This document shows, in pieces, positions 9,983 to 18,415 of a DNA stretch of 64,000 nucleotides; the first letter of the stretch is position 1, and every line of letters starts with the position of its first letter. The notes beneath the pieces were generated by a model. The model saw only the letters and a list, made by a program, of their open reading frames with translations. It was not told the DNA's origin and did no database searches. A program made the translations under genes and the position numbers. The stretch covers positions 124,001 through 188,000 of the forward strand of contig NZ_WOYF01000001.1 of the NCBI RefSeq assembly GCF_009800925.1, given 5' to 3'. Source of the DNA: Budvicia diplopodorum (lineage in GTDB: Bacteria; Pseudomonadota; Gammaproteobacteria; Enterobacterales; Enterobacteriaceae).

Positions 9983-11026
9983 TTAACGGTTTTCTTCGCT
10001 AACCTGTTGCTTATGCTGTTCCCAACGCTCGCTTAACTCTGTTAAATCCTTATTCGCTTGCTTCCAGCGCGAGGAAGCCAGTAAATCACGACGAGTTCCT
10101 TTATTGCGGTGGAACAGTCGGGCAACCGATTCAGCGCGAATGTTTGGCGATAAATTATCCAACACGCTGACCGCACCCTCACGATTATTGCACACCAGAA
10201 CCATATCACAACCGGCATCTAGTGCGGCCTGACTTCTTTCAGCATAGCTGCCCATCATCGCCGCCCCTTCCATTGACATATCGTCAGAGAAGATCACGCC
10301 ATCAAACGCCAGCTTCTGGCGCAACACCGTTTTGAGCCAGTATGGAGAACAACTGGCCGGAAGCGAATCCACCTCAGGATAGATCACATGAGCTGGCATA
10401 ACCGCTTCCAGCAATCCAGCCGCTGATAAATGACGAAATACCGACATGTCTTGCTGATAAAGCTGCTCATAGGAGCGCGGGTCAACCGGCGTTTCTTTAT
10501 GTGAGTCTGCAGAAACCGCGCCGTGCCCCGGAAAATGCTTACCGGTAGCTTTCATGCCCGCGCTGTTCATGCCCTGAATAAAACGGCTGGCCAGCAGGGT
10601 CACGGCTTCAGGATCGCGATGAAATGAGCGCTCGCCGATGGCGGCACTGATATGGCCAACGTCAAGCACCGGCGCAAAGCTGATATCAATATCCATGGTG
10701 GTCAGTTCAGAAGCCATCAGCCAGCCGGCCTCTTGCGCCATATTCTCTGCCTGATGGTCTTCCAGTAAAGCGGCAAATGACTGGGCCGCTGGCAGTCGGG
10801 TAAAGCCCTGACGAAAACGCTGTACCCGCCCGCCTTCCTGGTCGACAGCAATTAATAGACGGTGGCGGGAGGCCTCTCTGACTTGGCGAACAAGTTCAGC
10901 TAGCTGAACAGGATCGTGAAAATTACGGGCAAAAAAGATTAAACCACCCACCAACGGATGCTTTAATACTTCGCGATCCTCGGCATCCAGTTCATAACCC
11001 GCCACATCTAACATCACTGGTCCCAC
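9983..11026 (-). CDS. nagZ: Beta-N-acetylhexosaminidase NagZ
   Basis: NagZ is a cytoplasmic family-3 glycosidase. It removes GlcNAc from anhydro-muropeptides during peptidoglycan recycling, producing the inducer of AmpC in species that have ampR. It shows [11 protein letters not shown], the KHFPGHG loop with the His/Asp pair, DSHKETP, and the nucleophile Asp in [11 protein letters not shown] place the start at a GTG (11026, [10 protein letters not shown]), which matches the E. coli N-terminus and has TGAGG five bases upstream. The upstream ATG at 11071 would add 15 residues and has no ribosome-binding site. Predicted length is 347 residues. It sits between thiK and ycfP, as in E. coli. Confidence 0.95.
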   Translation of the reverse strand: MGPVMLDVAGYELDAEDREVLKHPLVGGLIFFARNFHDPVQLAELVRQVREASRHRLLIAVDQEGGRVQRFRQGFTRLPAAQSFAALLEDHQAENMAQEAGWLMASELTTMDIDISFAPVLDVGHISAAIGERSFHRDPEAVTLLASRFIQGMNSAGMKATGKHFPGHGAVSADSHKETPVDPRSYEQLYQQDMSVFRHLSAAGLLEAVMPAHVIYPEVDSLPASCSPYWLKTVLRQKLAFDGVIFSDDMSMEGAAMMGSYAERSQAALDAGCDMVLVCNNREGAVSVLDNLSPNIRAESVARLFHRNKGTRRDLLASSRWKQANKDLTELSERWEQHKQQVSEENR

Positions 11027-11141
11027 GCTAACCTCACTTTTATTGCTGCTGCCTGACTGATTAAATATCATTGGCTTTGGTTATTTTAACCTTAGCCATT
11101 ATGGAAAAACGCCGTCCATTCTAATCAGAGTTCGCTAATAA

Positions 11142-11996
11142 CTAAATACCATAACGCACTCTTATTGGCTGGCTATCAATAATATATTGTGGATTTTTAG
11201 TCTGTTGCCAGCGGGTTTCAAACCACATCAGCATTAAATAATCGACGTAAGGTTTCCATCTATCGACCTGCCGGGTTAGCTTTTGTGCGTTATGGTAACC
11301 ACCGGCATTAATATAACGCTGTATCAAATCGCTTTCTAACGCTTTATTCCAGCCGTTACCGCAGCCGTTACTATAGAATAACGCCGCCAATTCAAACGCA
11401 ATATCCGTATCGGCCGCATATTCCCAGTCAATAAACTTCAGGCCGCCGGGAGTCTGAATAGCGTTGTCTCCGTGCAGATCCAGATGAGCCGGTGCCAGCT
11501 TTAACGCCCGGGGTAAACCGGCCCGTAAAAAAGATTGATGAAGGGAGAGCCAGCGCGGCGATAGCCGTTTGCGGTCGATCCCTTGCATATAGCGAATAAA
11601 TCGCGCGGTTAGGTCAAGTGGAAACCCAATCAATGGCCGTTGGTGCAGCCTAACCAGACTGCCAGCAAGATCGGGATGCCGACTAAAGCCTTCGCCGATA
11701 ACCGCCCCATCAACCCAAGAGGTAATCAGCCATTGGTCGGTCAGTAGCACCGGTACAGGAGAGAGCCCGGAGCTAGAAATACGCCGGAGCGTGCGGTACT
11801 CCTGACGCCGGTTAATGCCCAAAATATGTTGAGATGGTAGCAAAGCTTTAGCCAGCCAGCACGGTTGATGATCATCATCAATACGCCAGCTGGTTCCGGT
11901 TAGCCCATTCAAACGAGTCAGACTCAGCCGTTGTGACAAATAGCCCGGCATATGCCGGGCTATCAGTGACTGCAGTTCAGGATTAACGCTGGACAT
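11142..11996 (-). CDS. thiK: Thiamine kinase ThiK
   Basis: ThiK phosphorylates thiamine to thiamine phosphate in salvage. It is an aminoglycoside-phosphotransferase-fold kinase. The catalytic loop HLDLHGDNAI (near residue 180) and the metal-binding IDWEYA (near 200) are both present. Length is 284 residues against 274 in E. coli. The N-terminal half is clearly diverged from E. coli, so the call rests on the kinase motifs plus the position between lpoB and nagZ. The start overlaps the lpoB 3' end by 14 bases. Confidence 0.88.
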   Translation of the reverse strand: MSSVNPELQSLIARHMPGYLSQRLSLTRLNGLTGTSWRIDDDHQPCWLAKALLPSQHILGINRRQEYRTLRRISSSGLSPVPVLLTDQWLITSWVDGAVIGEGFSRHPDLAGSLVRLHQRPLIGFPLDLTARFIRYMQGIDRKRLSPRWLSLHQSFLRAGLPRALKLAPAHLDLHGDNAIQTPGGLKFIDWEYAADTDIAFELAALFYSNGCGNGWNKALESDLIQRYINAGGYHNAQKLTRQVDRWKPYVDYLMLMWFETRWQQTKNPQYIIDSQPIRVRYGI

Positions 11997-12558
11997 TGCC
12001 CTTACCGGACCAGAGAATTTCCCCCGTTTGGGCCTGCAGTAGCTGAATCACAATTTCCGGCATGCCCGGGCTGCCGTTGGCTGAAGCATAAATAATATAC
12101 TTGGCGCCAAGATAGCGGGCCAGCCCAATCGCCTTAGAACGTGAAATTAAACTGTCATCACCCTTTAGCTCCATAGCCTCACGGCCTTCAAGCAGTTTAC
12201 TGTCAGAGACTAGGCTAAAGCGTTTCGTCGCCAATAACGTTTCTTTTAGTACCGCGGTCGCATCAGCCGTATCGACTTTCCCGGAAGTATTATTTTTGAC
12301 CTGATCCAGCAGGATTACGCCGTTATTGGCATCCGGTGATGAACTCAGCATGTTAGAAACCAGCGGTTTAATGCTGGCCATCCAATTAAGCGGTTCCGGA
12401 GGCAACTGAGGCGGTGGCTGAACGGGAGGTGTCGGCACCACGTCTACCGGTGGCCGATCGGGGTTAACCGAGACCGGAGGCTTTTGCTGCTTAGGTCCGG
12501 TTCCGGGGCAGCCGGCTAATAGTGCGGCTGCCAGCGCAACCAATAAAAGCTTTTTCAT
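11983..12558 (-). CDS. lpoB: LpoB, outer-membrane lipoprotein activator of PBP1B
   Basis: LpoB is anchored in the outer membrane and reaches through the peptidoglycan to activate the synthase PBP1B (MrcB). The 191-residue form starts MKKLLLVALAAALLAGC, a lipoprotein signal peptide with lipobox LAGC. A proline-rich stretch follows near residues 25-60; this is the disordered reach segment in the family. The folded domain ends TGEILWSGKGNVQR. The start at 12558 is chosen because GGAG lies 6 bases upstream; two further in-frame ATGs lie 6 and 12 bases upstream. The E. coli gene ycfL, which normally separates hinT and lpoB, is absent here. Confidence 0.94.
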   Translation of the reverse strand: MKKLLLVALAAALLAGCPGTGPKQQKPPVSVNPDRPPVDVVPTPPVQPPPQLPPEPLNWMASIKPLVSNMLSSSPDANNGVILLDQVKNNTSGKVDTADATAVLKETLLATKRFSLVSDSKLLEGREAMELKGDDSLISRSKAIGLARYLGAKYIIYASANGSPGMPEIVIQLLQAQTGEILWSGKGNVQR

Positions 12559-12591
12559 TCCCATCTCCAAAAAATATCACTATGCCGCTAA

Positions 12592-12942
12592 TTAGCGCGA
12601 CAGCATCGGACCCAGCGTCTTCCCACCCAACAAATGCATATGTATATGGTAAACCTCTTGCCCACCGTGACGATTACAGTTAACGATCAGCCGGTAACCC
12701 TCTTGCGCAACGCCTTCCTTTTCCGCAATTTTAGCCGCCACGACCATCATTCGGCCTAAAGCCAGTTCATGCTCAGGCTTTACGTCATTGACGGTAGGAA
12801 TCAGTACGTTGGGAATAATTAGAATGTGGGTTGGAGCCTGAGGTGAGATATCGCGAAAAGCGGTAACCAGCTCGTCCTGATAGACAATATCAGACGGAAT
12901 TTCGCGACGAATAATTTTACTAAAAATAGTCTCTTCAGCCAT
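12592..12942 (-). CDS. hinT: HinT, purine nucleoside phosphoramidase
   Basis: HinT hydrolyses AMP-lysine and other nucleoside phosphoramidates in the cytoplasm. The 116-residue protein has the histidine-triad motif [11 protein letters not shown] near the C-terminus and starts [20 protein letters not shown] as in E. coli. It is the first gene of hinT-lpoB-thiK-nagZ-ycfP, with 33 bases to lpoB. Confidence 0.96.
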   Translation of the reverse strand: MAEETIFSKIIRREIPSDIVYQDELVTAFRDISPQAPTHILIIPNVLIPTVNDVKPEHELALGRMMVVAAKIAEKEGVAQEGYRLIVNCNRHGGQEVYHIHMHLLGGKTLGPMLSR

Positions 12943-13046
12943 GTTATTTCCCTTGTATTACTAATCGGTAGAAACGTTATTGTTCAGTATGAGTGAGATT
13001 AGCCTGCGCTTTCAAGCGGCGTCGGCTACTGCCGAGAATTAGCCAA

Positions 13047-13199
13047 TCACAGCGAACTGAATGCAGAAATAGCCAACGTTAACCCTGCAATCGCCGCAAT
13101 GGCAATAAGAAAATAGCGCAAATGGAACTGAGTTCCTCTGGCCGCTAGTGCCAGACAGCCGACCAAAATAACAATACGAAAAATAGAATCTGAATCCAT
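13047..13199 (-). CDS. Small membrane protein, 50 residues
   Basis: This open frame of 50 codons starts MDSDSIFRIVILVGCLALAA. It contains two hydrophobic stretches (about residues 5-20 and 29-46) separated by the basic turn RGTQFHLR, so it should be a two-helix inner-membrane hairpin. CAGG lies just before the ATG. I do not recognise a family. The gene stands alone about 100 bases upstream of hinT on the same strand. The composition of the hydrophobic segments argues for a real gene, but no function can be inferred. Confidence 0.6.
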   Translation of the reverse strand: MDSDSIFRIVILVGCLALAARGTQFHLRYFLIAIAAIAGLTLAISAFSSL

Positions 13200-13471
13200 G
13201 CTATCTACCTGTATAACCGATAAAAACGCTCGAGCCTTTTCGAGTAATGGAGCCGATTATAGCCCGTTTCCCCTATTTTCACTATGAATCCACAACGGGA
13301 TTAGTCAAGTAGTAGTATGCTAACCAGCAATATTAACCATGACGGCATTAATCAGTTGTATCTTCCTTTAAGAATCAAATCGATAGATGAATTCAATGAT
13401 TATACCTTGATTTATACCTCTCTTTGGTTGCATATAGAGAGCGGTGCCATAACGTCTACAAGAGAGGATTT

Positions 13472-13594
13472 ATGAGTAAAGGTCTGGATAAAAAGAAAGA
13501 CAGTAAGAAAAAACCACTGACGACGCCGGCCGAGAAAAAGGCCGAAAAGAAAGCGAAGAAAGATAGAAAGGGTTCAGAAAAAGATATTGTCTAG
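13472..13594 (+). CDS. Small lysine-rich basic protein, 40 residues
   Basis: This is a 40-codon frame with a strong AGAGAGGA ribosome-binding site. The product begins MSKGLDKKKDSKKKP and is about 40% lysine, with alternating KKAEKKAKK. It has no hydrophobic segment. Such a peptide could bind nucleic acid or ribosomes, but this is inference only. A perfect 10-bp hairpin lies about 40 bases after the stop. Similar short lysine-rich reading frames occur in other enterics; I do not know a function. Confidence 0.6.
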   Translation: MSKGLDKKKDSKKKPLTTPAEKKAEKKAKKDRKGSEKDIV

Positions 13595-13635
13595 TCGGTG
13601 AGTTATCTTCAATACAACAACGTATATTGATAATA

Positions 13636-13660
13636 TTTCCGGCTCTTTATGAGCCGGAAA
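13636..13660 (+). terminator. Perfect hairpin downstream of the lysine-rich gene
   Basis: TTTCCGGCTC (13636-13645) pairs perfectly with GAGCCGGAAA (13651-13660) around a 5-base loop. There is no T-run after it on the plus strand, so termination is only likely, not certain. It could equally act as a 3'-end stabiliser. Confidence 0.45.
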
Positions 13661-13770
13661 GCTCAGCGTCAAGTAACAGGCTAGCACCCGCCCGCAATGA
13701 ATATAAAACTTCACAATGAAATCATCTCTTCAGTTCGCTATAATCACCGCGGATCAAGAGGAACTCCATC

Positions 13771-14001
13771 ATGAATTATAATCTGGCAGAACTTCCGCGC
13801 GAACAGCGCGACATGTTAGACGTTGACCTGCATGCTTCAGGCATTGCCTATAAAGAACGTTACGGCATGTCGTTTAACTATCGGGACATTGAAGCGCTTA
13901 TCCCTTCTAACCTTAAAGACTACTTTAAACAGCGGGTTGAATTCTTCAGAGGTAACCCCTACCAGTTGAGCAAGTTGCCCTACATGGCCAACGATAAATA
14001 G
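13771..14001 (+). CDS. Conserved-looking hypothetical protein, 76 residues
   Basis: This 76-residue soluble, charged protein starts MNYNLAELPREQRDMLDVDL, has GAGGA before the ATG, and ends SKLPYMANDK. It has no signal peptide, membrane segment or cysteine. I do not recognise the family. It stands alone, convergent with the secreted-protein gene that follows at a distance of about 50 bases. Confidence 0.65.
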   Translation: MNYNLAELPREQRDMLDVDLHASGIAYKERYGMSFNYRDIEALIPSNLKDYFKQRVEFFRGNPYQLSKLPYMANDK

Positions 14002-14053
14002 TTCCGATTGCTATTTAGAGCAATCGGAAAACAACTGACGATATGGGTGAAAC

Positions 14054-14470
14054 TTAATGGATTCCGCGAATCGGTATACCGTTAACGCGAGTGCCCGTTT
14101 GCGGCGATGAAGATGCGGGTTCATCATTATAGTCTTCATCGTCATCAACATTTTTCGATTTCTTTGTCTTTGACGTGGCGGTTGCGTTCCCTTTCTTAGT
14201 AATGCCAGCTTTGTTAACACAGTATCTCGCTGAATCTTCAAGTATTTTCTTCACCTGAGCCTGCGTGGGGTTGTTCATGGCCTGCATTTTTTCCAGATCT
14301 TTTTCATTACGCTCTTCAGTACACTCACAGAGCGTTATCGCCTGTTTTCTAGTTATTTGATTATTCGCTTGCTGCTGCTGGAAGTCAGCGCAAGCATTAA
14401 TATAATCGCTGGCGCTAAGTGCCGGATAGCTGCACAGAAGGCCCAACATTAATAAAACCCGCTTTAACAT
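14054..14470 (-). CDS. Secreted hypothetical protein with four cysteines
   Basis: The 138-residue product has a signal peptide (MLKRVLLMLGLLCSYPALSA), so it is expected in the periplasm or outside. The mature part carries Cys near residues 27, 48, 50 and 83 (including a CEC motif), which could form two disulfides. A Lys/Asp/Ser-rich, probably disordered tail follows. No family is recognised. It stands alone, with an AT-rich upstream region. Confidence 0.65.
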   Translation of the reverse strand: MLKRVLLMLGLLCSYPALSASDYINACADFQQQQANNQITRKQAITLCECTEERNEKDLEKMQAMNNPTQAQVKKILEDSARYCVNKAGITKKGNATATSKTKKSKNVDDDEDYNDEPASSSPQTGTRVNGIPIRGIH

Positions 14471-14707
14471 ATATTTTCGTCCTTGTGGTGTAAATTAAAT
14501 ACAACAATAAAATCAATATATTAAAAAAATCTTAGCGTTCAAATTATAGCTAAAAATTTTAATAAAATATATTAATTCAACACATCTACTCTATATCCAA
14601 AATAATTCGAGATGCAGGACAAAAAGACCCTAAGCATTTTTGAACAGTCCAGAGCGCTGGCTTCGGAGGGAATAGGACTTCATCAGTTGGATAATAGTAA
14701 CTAACTA

Positions 14708-14729
14708 AAAACCACCTTTCGATGGTTTT
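14708..14729 (-). terminator. Rho-independent terminator after uspF
   Basis: Read on the minus strand, AAAACCATC and GGTGGTTTT form a 9-bp stem (one G-U pair) with a GAAA tetraloop, followed by T-rich sequence. It lies 15 bases beyond the uspF stop. Confidence 0.75.
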
Positions 14730-14744
14730 CAGCAAATCAGTATG

Positions 14745-15173
14745 TCACCTGACAACCAGAACCGACGCCTTAGCATATCGCACAATACCTGACGCATTAG
14801 AACCTAATAGGTGAGTCGTGATATTTGGCCGTCTGGAAGCAATAACAATCAGATCTGCTTCAACTTCATCGGCCATGGCAACAATCTCATCGCGCGGAGA
14901 GCCAAACGCGAGCGCATAAGACAATTGAGCCTCAGGAAGATCGATGCCCTTAACCAGTTTCTTCAGCTCATCTTCAGCCTTAACCGAAGCCTGATCCTTC
15001 AGCTCGGTGTAACCCATCGCATAAGAGTTAATAATGGCCGACGATATGGGCAAAACGTGGAACAGCCTAACGTTAGCTTTTGATAGTTTTGCTAAATAGA
15101 CTGCATGGTTTATGGCGCTACTTGTTAATCCCTCTTCCAGAATATCCACAGGTACCAGAATTGATTTATACAT
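14745..15173 (-). CDS. uspF: Universal stress protein F
   Basis: This is a cytoplasmic Usp-domain protein of the UspF/UspG branch, which binds ATP-like nucleotides and is linked to stress and adhesion phenotypes in E. coli. The 142 residues start MYKSILVPVDILEEG. The phosphate-binding LLGSNASGIVRYAKAS lies near the C-terminus, and IASRRPNITTHLLGSNA is close to E. coli UspF. The start at 15173 has GGGAG upstream; an in-frame ATG at 15254 would add 27 residues that are not part of the fold. Confidence 0.88.
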   Translation of the reverse strand: MYKSILVPVDILEEGLTSSAINHAVYLAKLSKANVRLFHVLPISSAIINSYAMGYTELKDQASVKAEDELKKLVKGIDLPEAQLSYALAFGSPRDEIVAMADEVEADLIVIASRRPNITTHLLGSNASGIVRYAKASVLVVR

Positions 15174-15307
15174 ATCATATCTCCCGTTTAGATAAGCCCA
15201 AAGCAACCACATCTTTATTATTGTATTGCACAGGCCAATATTTATTGTGAGCAACTTAACTGATTATGGATATAACTCTGATTAACGCCATTGATTATCA
15301 AAAAGGT

Positions 15308-16114
15308 TTAACCCATAAAAATGGTTTGCAGCATCTTTAGACTCAGCAAAATTAATAGCCCGGCAAACACTTTCTTTAACGTACCTACAGGCAATTTATG
15401 CGCCAAACTAGCACCAACCGGCGCCGTGAAAAAGCTAACAACAGAGATAAGAATTACGGCAGGGAAATAAACATAGCCAACGCTATAGTCAGGCGTATTT
15501 GATGCACCCCAACCGTTAATCATATATCCGATACTTCCAGCAAGAGCAATCGGCATACCTACCGCCGCAGAAGTACCAATAGCTTGCTGTATTCGCACGT
15601 TACACCATGTCAGGAATGCGACAGTCAGCGAACCACCACCGATTGCCACCATTGCAGAAATCCCGCCGATAGATAATCCGGCTAGCGATATCCCCACCGT
15701 TCCGGGTAATTGACGGCTAGGTTTAGGCTTTATATTCAAGATCATTTGTAAAGCAACATAGGCCATAAAGCAGGAGAAGAAAATACCGAGCACGGTTGTT
15801 GGTAATAGTGCGGCTACCCACGTCGCCAATAGTGTTCCAATCAATATTGATGGCGTTATTTTCCACACCACCGGCCATAGCACGGCCTGATGGCGATGAT
15901 GTGCACGTAGGCTAGAATAGGCAGTTACAACAATTGAGGCCATTGACGTACCCAGAGCCATGTGGACTAAATGCTCTTGAGCAACGCCTTGAGCTGCAAA
16001 CAATGCCGTTAAAATGGGGACCATGATCCCACCGCCGCCAATTCCTAACAGCCCGGCCATAAACCCAACGACGGCACCTAACATTAAATACGCCAAAATC
16101 CATTCAATATCCAT
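15308..16114 (-). CDS. TSUP-family (TauE/SafE) membrane permease
   Basis: The 268-residue protein has about eight membrane helices and the TSUP repeats: LLGIGGGGIMVPIL near residue 22 and a second AIGGGSLTVAFL near residue 157. The family exports or takes up sulfite, sulfonates or related organosulfur anions across the inner membrane. The substrate cannot be read from the sequence. Neighbours (uspF downstream, zinT upstream) give no metabolic clue. It stands alone, with a 372-base upstream gap. Confidence 0.85.
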   Translation of the reverse strand: MDIEWILAYLMLGAVVGFMAGLLGIGGGGIMVPILTALFAAQGVAQEHLVHMALGTSMASIVVTAYSSLRAHHRHQAVLWPVVWKITPSILIGTLLATWVAALLPTTVLGIFFSCFMAYVALQMILNIKPKPSRQLPGTVGISLAGLSIGGISAMVAIGGGSLTVAFLTWCNVRIQQAIGTSAAVGMPIALAGSIGYMINGWGASNTPDYSVGYVYFPAVILISVVSFFTAPVGASLAHKLPVGTLKKVFAGLLILLSLKMLQTIFMG

Positions 16115-16486
16115 TGAATACCCTTTGTGAAAAATTAACTGAACGCGTTCTAATTCTTGAATCTAGTGAGAGATATGAAACCCGCTAAGGTTGCCCATTG
16201 CAAACAAAATTTTATAGTTTTTAACACCAATTAGTCAGTTGCTTACATCAAACGTCAGCCTATTATATTCATCGCACTTTATGATAAATGCGTTGGCTAT
16301 TCTGGCCCTATGCGCGGAGGCTTACTAACGACAATAATGGGGATTTCCAACCTGTTAGCCGGTAACGGTAATCGCACCGCATGAGAAGAGATAATTCAGA
16401 ATAATATACGGCAAAGCGTAATAACTTAGAAATAGCAGATATCACTCCCGCCCCAAAGAGCGGGAATGACTAAACTATCAAAATAT
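16115..16486. other. Intergenic region, TSUP permease / zinT
   Basis: This gap of 372 bases holds the presumed promoter of the TSUP gene. Near its right end is a hairpin (CCCGC/GCGGG at about 16449-16467) that probably terminates zinT on the minus strand. I see nothing else. Confidence 0.4.
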
Positions 16487-17146
16487 TTAGTGCTCTAGCA
16501 TCTCATGAACGAGTTGCTCTTTACTTAATGAGTATGGGTAATATGTTGGCCAGTTATCCATTTGTTTTAGCATTTTATCGTGGGGTTCATTACTCATATA
16601 AATATGAAAATGAGAAGATTTATGAGGTTCGATAATATGATCGCTAAACTGAACGTATTTAGGCGCTTTTGAACTACTATCTTTGCAGTCAAATAAATAA
16701 CGAACGCCTTTCTTTCCTGAAGCGTAATTTAATATCTTGAAGCCCGAATAGGTATATTTACAAGAATCTACTTCCCCGCGCGAATGGAATTCTATGACAC
16801 CATTCTCAATTCCAATCATATCAACGTCGGTCGCATAGCCCTTTTTATAATACGCTCTATATTCCTCAACGGTTTTATCCTTATTGTTCTTTGCTTTCTC
16901 AGCTAATACCGGATCCAAGTCTCCATTGAGTAAGTAAGGATTAAGCGATTGCCATACGCCATCCCAGTCACTAAGGCTGCGGTCTTTGGCATCTTTATCA
17001 TCAAAAACACCTTTACTTGCTTTAAGCGCTTTCTCCGATTGATTATGACCATGATCGTGTGAATTAGCAGCCACAGACTGAAAGCTGATAAGCAGGAAAC
17101 AAGCGCTAAATACCATTGCTGGTAAACGGTAAAACGTTCTATTCAT
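16487..17146 (-). CDS. zinT: ZinT, periplasmic zinc/cadmium-binding protein
   Basis: ZinT (YodA) binds Zn(II) in the periplasm and helps deliver it to the ZnuABC importer. The 219-residue protein has a signal peptide ending near VAA, a His-rich NSHDHGHNQ after cleavage, the lipocalin-like domain (SDWDGVWQS, YKKGYATDVDMIGIE) and the metal-site segment SSHFHIYMSN. It ends in His, as in E. coli. A Zur-type operator lies 34 bases upstream, so it should be induced by zinc starvation. Confidence 0.95.
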   Translation of the reverse strand: MNRTFYRLPAMVFSACFLLISFQSVAANSHDHGHNQSEKALKASKGVFDDKDAKDRSLSDWDGVWQSLNPYLLNGDLDPVLAEKAKNNKDKTVEEYRAYYKKGYATDVDMIGIENGVIEFHSRGEVDSCKYTYSGFKILNYASGKKGVRYLFDCKDSSSKAPKYVQFSDHIIEPHKSSHFHIYMSNEPHDKMLKQMDNWPTYYPYSLSKEQLVHEMLEH

Positions 17147-17179
17147 AACTTCATCCTATAAATGAAAAACAACGGTGAA

Positions 17180-17202
17180 GATATGTTATAACATAACATT
17201 AA
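17180..17202. promoter_or_regulatory. Putative Zur operator of zinT
   Basis: The core TGTTATAACATAACA (17184-17198) closely fits the enterobacterial Zur motif (TGTTATANTATAACA), with flanking A/T in the right places. It sits 34-56 bases upstream of the zinT ATG, where it would overlap the promoter. Confidence 0.75.
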
Positions 17203-17310
17203 ATAATATTACCAGATATTTTGACGTGGCTTGGAACAGGGCTACAGAGGGCTGCTAATGAAGGGAAAGGCGGTGATTCTTGGTGAAGTTTGTTTATTAC
17301 CGAGCACCGC

Positions 17311-17418
17311 CATTAAGCGTTCAAAGTCGTAAGTGACGGTTTTATTTTTAATCGCCCCTTCCATTCCTTTAACAATTAAGTCGGCCGCTTCAAACCAGCC
17401 CATATGGCGCAGCCTCAT
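17311..17418 (-). pseudogene. Displaced fragment of icd (attachment-site copy)
   Basis: Read on the minus strand, this translates as [18 protein letters not shown] and onward to YDFERLM, about 36 codons matching icd residues near 370-405. The DNA differs from the intact icd (19286-19393) at about nine positions. Homology stops on both sides: 5' of it lies element DNA, and 3' of it the frame continues AVLGNKQTS instead of the normal Icd C-terminus. This is the pattern left when a phage or island integrates in icd. The unusual 3' side suggests either decay or an earlier element that supplied an alternative end. Confidence 0.85.
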
Positions 17419-17577
17419 AAAGAGCGAAGAAATTTAACTCATTGATAAGTTTTACTATTAAGGCAATAGATTACTGAGTTAAGCGCCTTTTTATTGACAT
17501 TTAAAACCCTTCATTATTAGTAAGATACAATTAGTTTTGCAGGAGATTTTTCTGCAACTTTAGTCATTACTCACCAA

Positions 17578-18082
17578 CTATAAAGATAAGTCCTGCTTAC
17601 CTTGAGCCATCGTTTGCTGGATAAGCTCTTCAACAGTGGGTTGTACCGACTCTTGAAATAATGCTTGCTGTACTTCACTATTTTCAGCAAACCCTTTGAT
17701 GCGGGGATCTTGACGTAAATAGGCGGGAGTATCGAGATTGCTGTACTCTTCTTCTGGGGAAGTTTTCGGTTCAATTAGTCTTCTGATTGATTTGAATTCC
17801 AGTGGCCCGGCTTGCTTGCTCCGCCAAGCCGCCAGCAGCCATACCTCCCAATCCTTCATTTATCACTCCTTTCATCAAATCCTGGTTAGGATTGGCGTCT
17901 TGAAGAGAATAGTTTTCAGCCATTTTAGATAATGTTGATTGTGGCAATTCTTCTAAAATACCTTCAACAACAGCTCCTTTCATAAATCGCTGAATAAATT
18001 TTTGACTTGCCTTGCCCGCTAAAATCTTGGCAATGACTTTATCACCTTGACCACCGAACATAGCAGTAGCTGCCTGATTCAT
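17578..18082 (-). pseudogene. Frameshifted fragment of a large phage virion-type protein
   Basis: Two overlapping minus-strand frames make one broken gene. The upstream frame (18082 to 17771) contains VEGILEELPQSTLSKM, DLMKGVINEGLGGMAAGG and LAEQASRATG. The pattern (E-G-x-x-E-E-x-P-Q-S, then repeated Ala/Gly-rich helices) is common in phage internal-virion and 'large polyvalent' proteins. The downstream frame (from 17859) continues with KTSPEEEYSNLDTPAYL to a stop at 17578. A single frameshift near 17775 would join them. The 5' part is lost at about 18083, where the methyltransferase fragment begins. Family assignment is from pattern only. Confidence 0.6.
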
Positions 18083-18095
18083 CCTTCAATTTCGT

Positions 18096-18371
18096 TGTAT
18101 TCGAAAGCGTGCTGGTCCTAATGGCTGGCAGGGTAAAAAATACGGCATTCTGAATAAAGAAACTTGGCGCGAAGATTTAGCAAGGGGATTTAGCGAGGCG
18201 TTCCGAGTGCTGAAAAACGGCGGAACATTAATTTTCAAATGGAATGAGATACAGATTAAAACCGGTGAAATTTTGACACTCACTGACCGAAAACCGGCGT
18301 TTAGCCACTTATCTGGTAAACGCTCTGATACTCACTGGATTTGCTTTATTAACGACTCACCGGCCCATTAG
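18096..18371 (+). pseudogene. C-terminal fragment of a phage SAM-dependent methyltransferase
   Basis: The frame is open from about 18078 to TAG at 18371 but has no start codon in a sensible place. It reads GPNGWQGKKYGILNKE, then AFRVLKNGGTLIFKWNE, EILTLT and RSDTHWICFINDS. The RVLKxGGTLIFKW segment and a final THW-x-x-F are characteristic of a class I methyltransferase family found in lambdoid prophages. The N-terminal SAM-binding part is deleted at the junction with the neighbouring broken gene, so the product cannot be active. Confidence 0.7.
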
Positions 18372-18415
18372 GAGTACAGCAATGAGCGTATGTTTTCAGT
18401 AATCCGTTTTGAAAA

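Larger units (their letters stand above)
17311..18082. other. Left boundary of the icd-integrated element
   Basis: This segment runs from the second copy of the icd 3' end (17311-17418) through about 160 bases with no gene and into the frameshifted phage gene. The short sequence TTTTGCAGGAGA at 17535-17546 recurs at 19148-19159 near the other end, at a similar distance from the intact icd. These repeats could be integrase arm sites. Confidence 0.45.
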
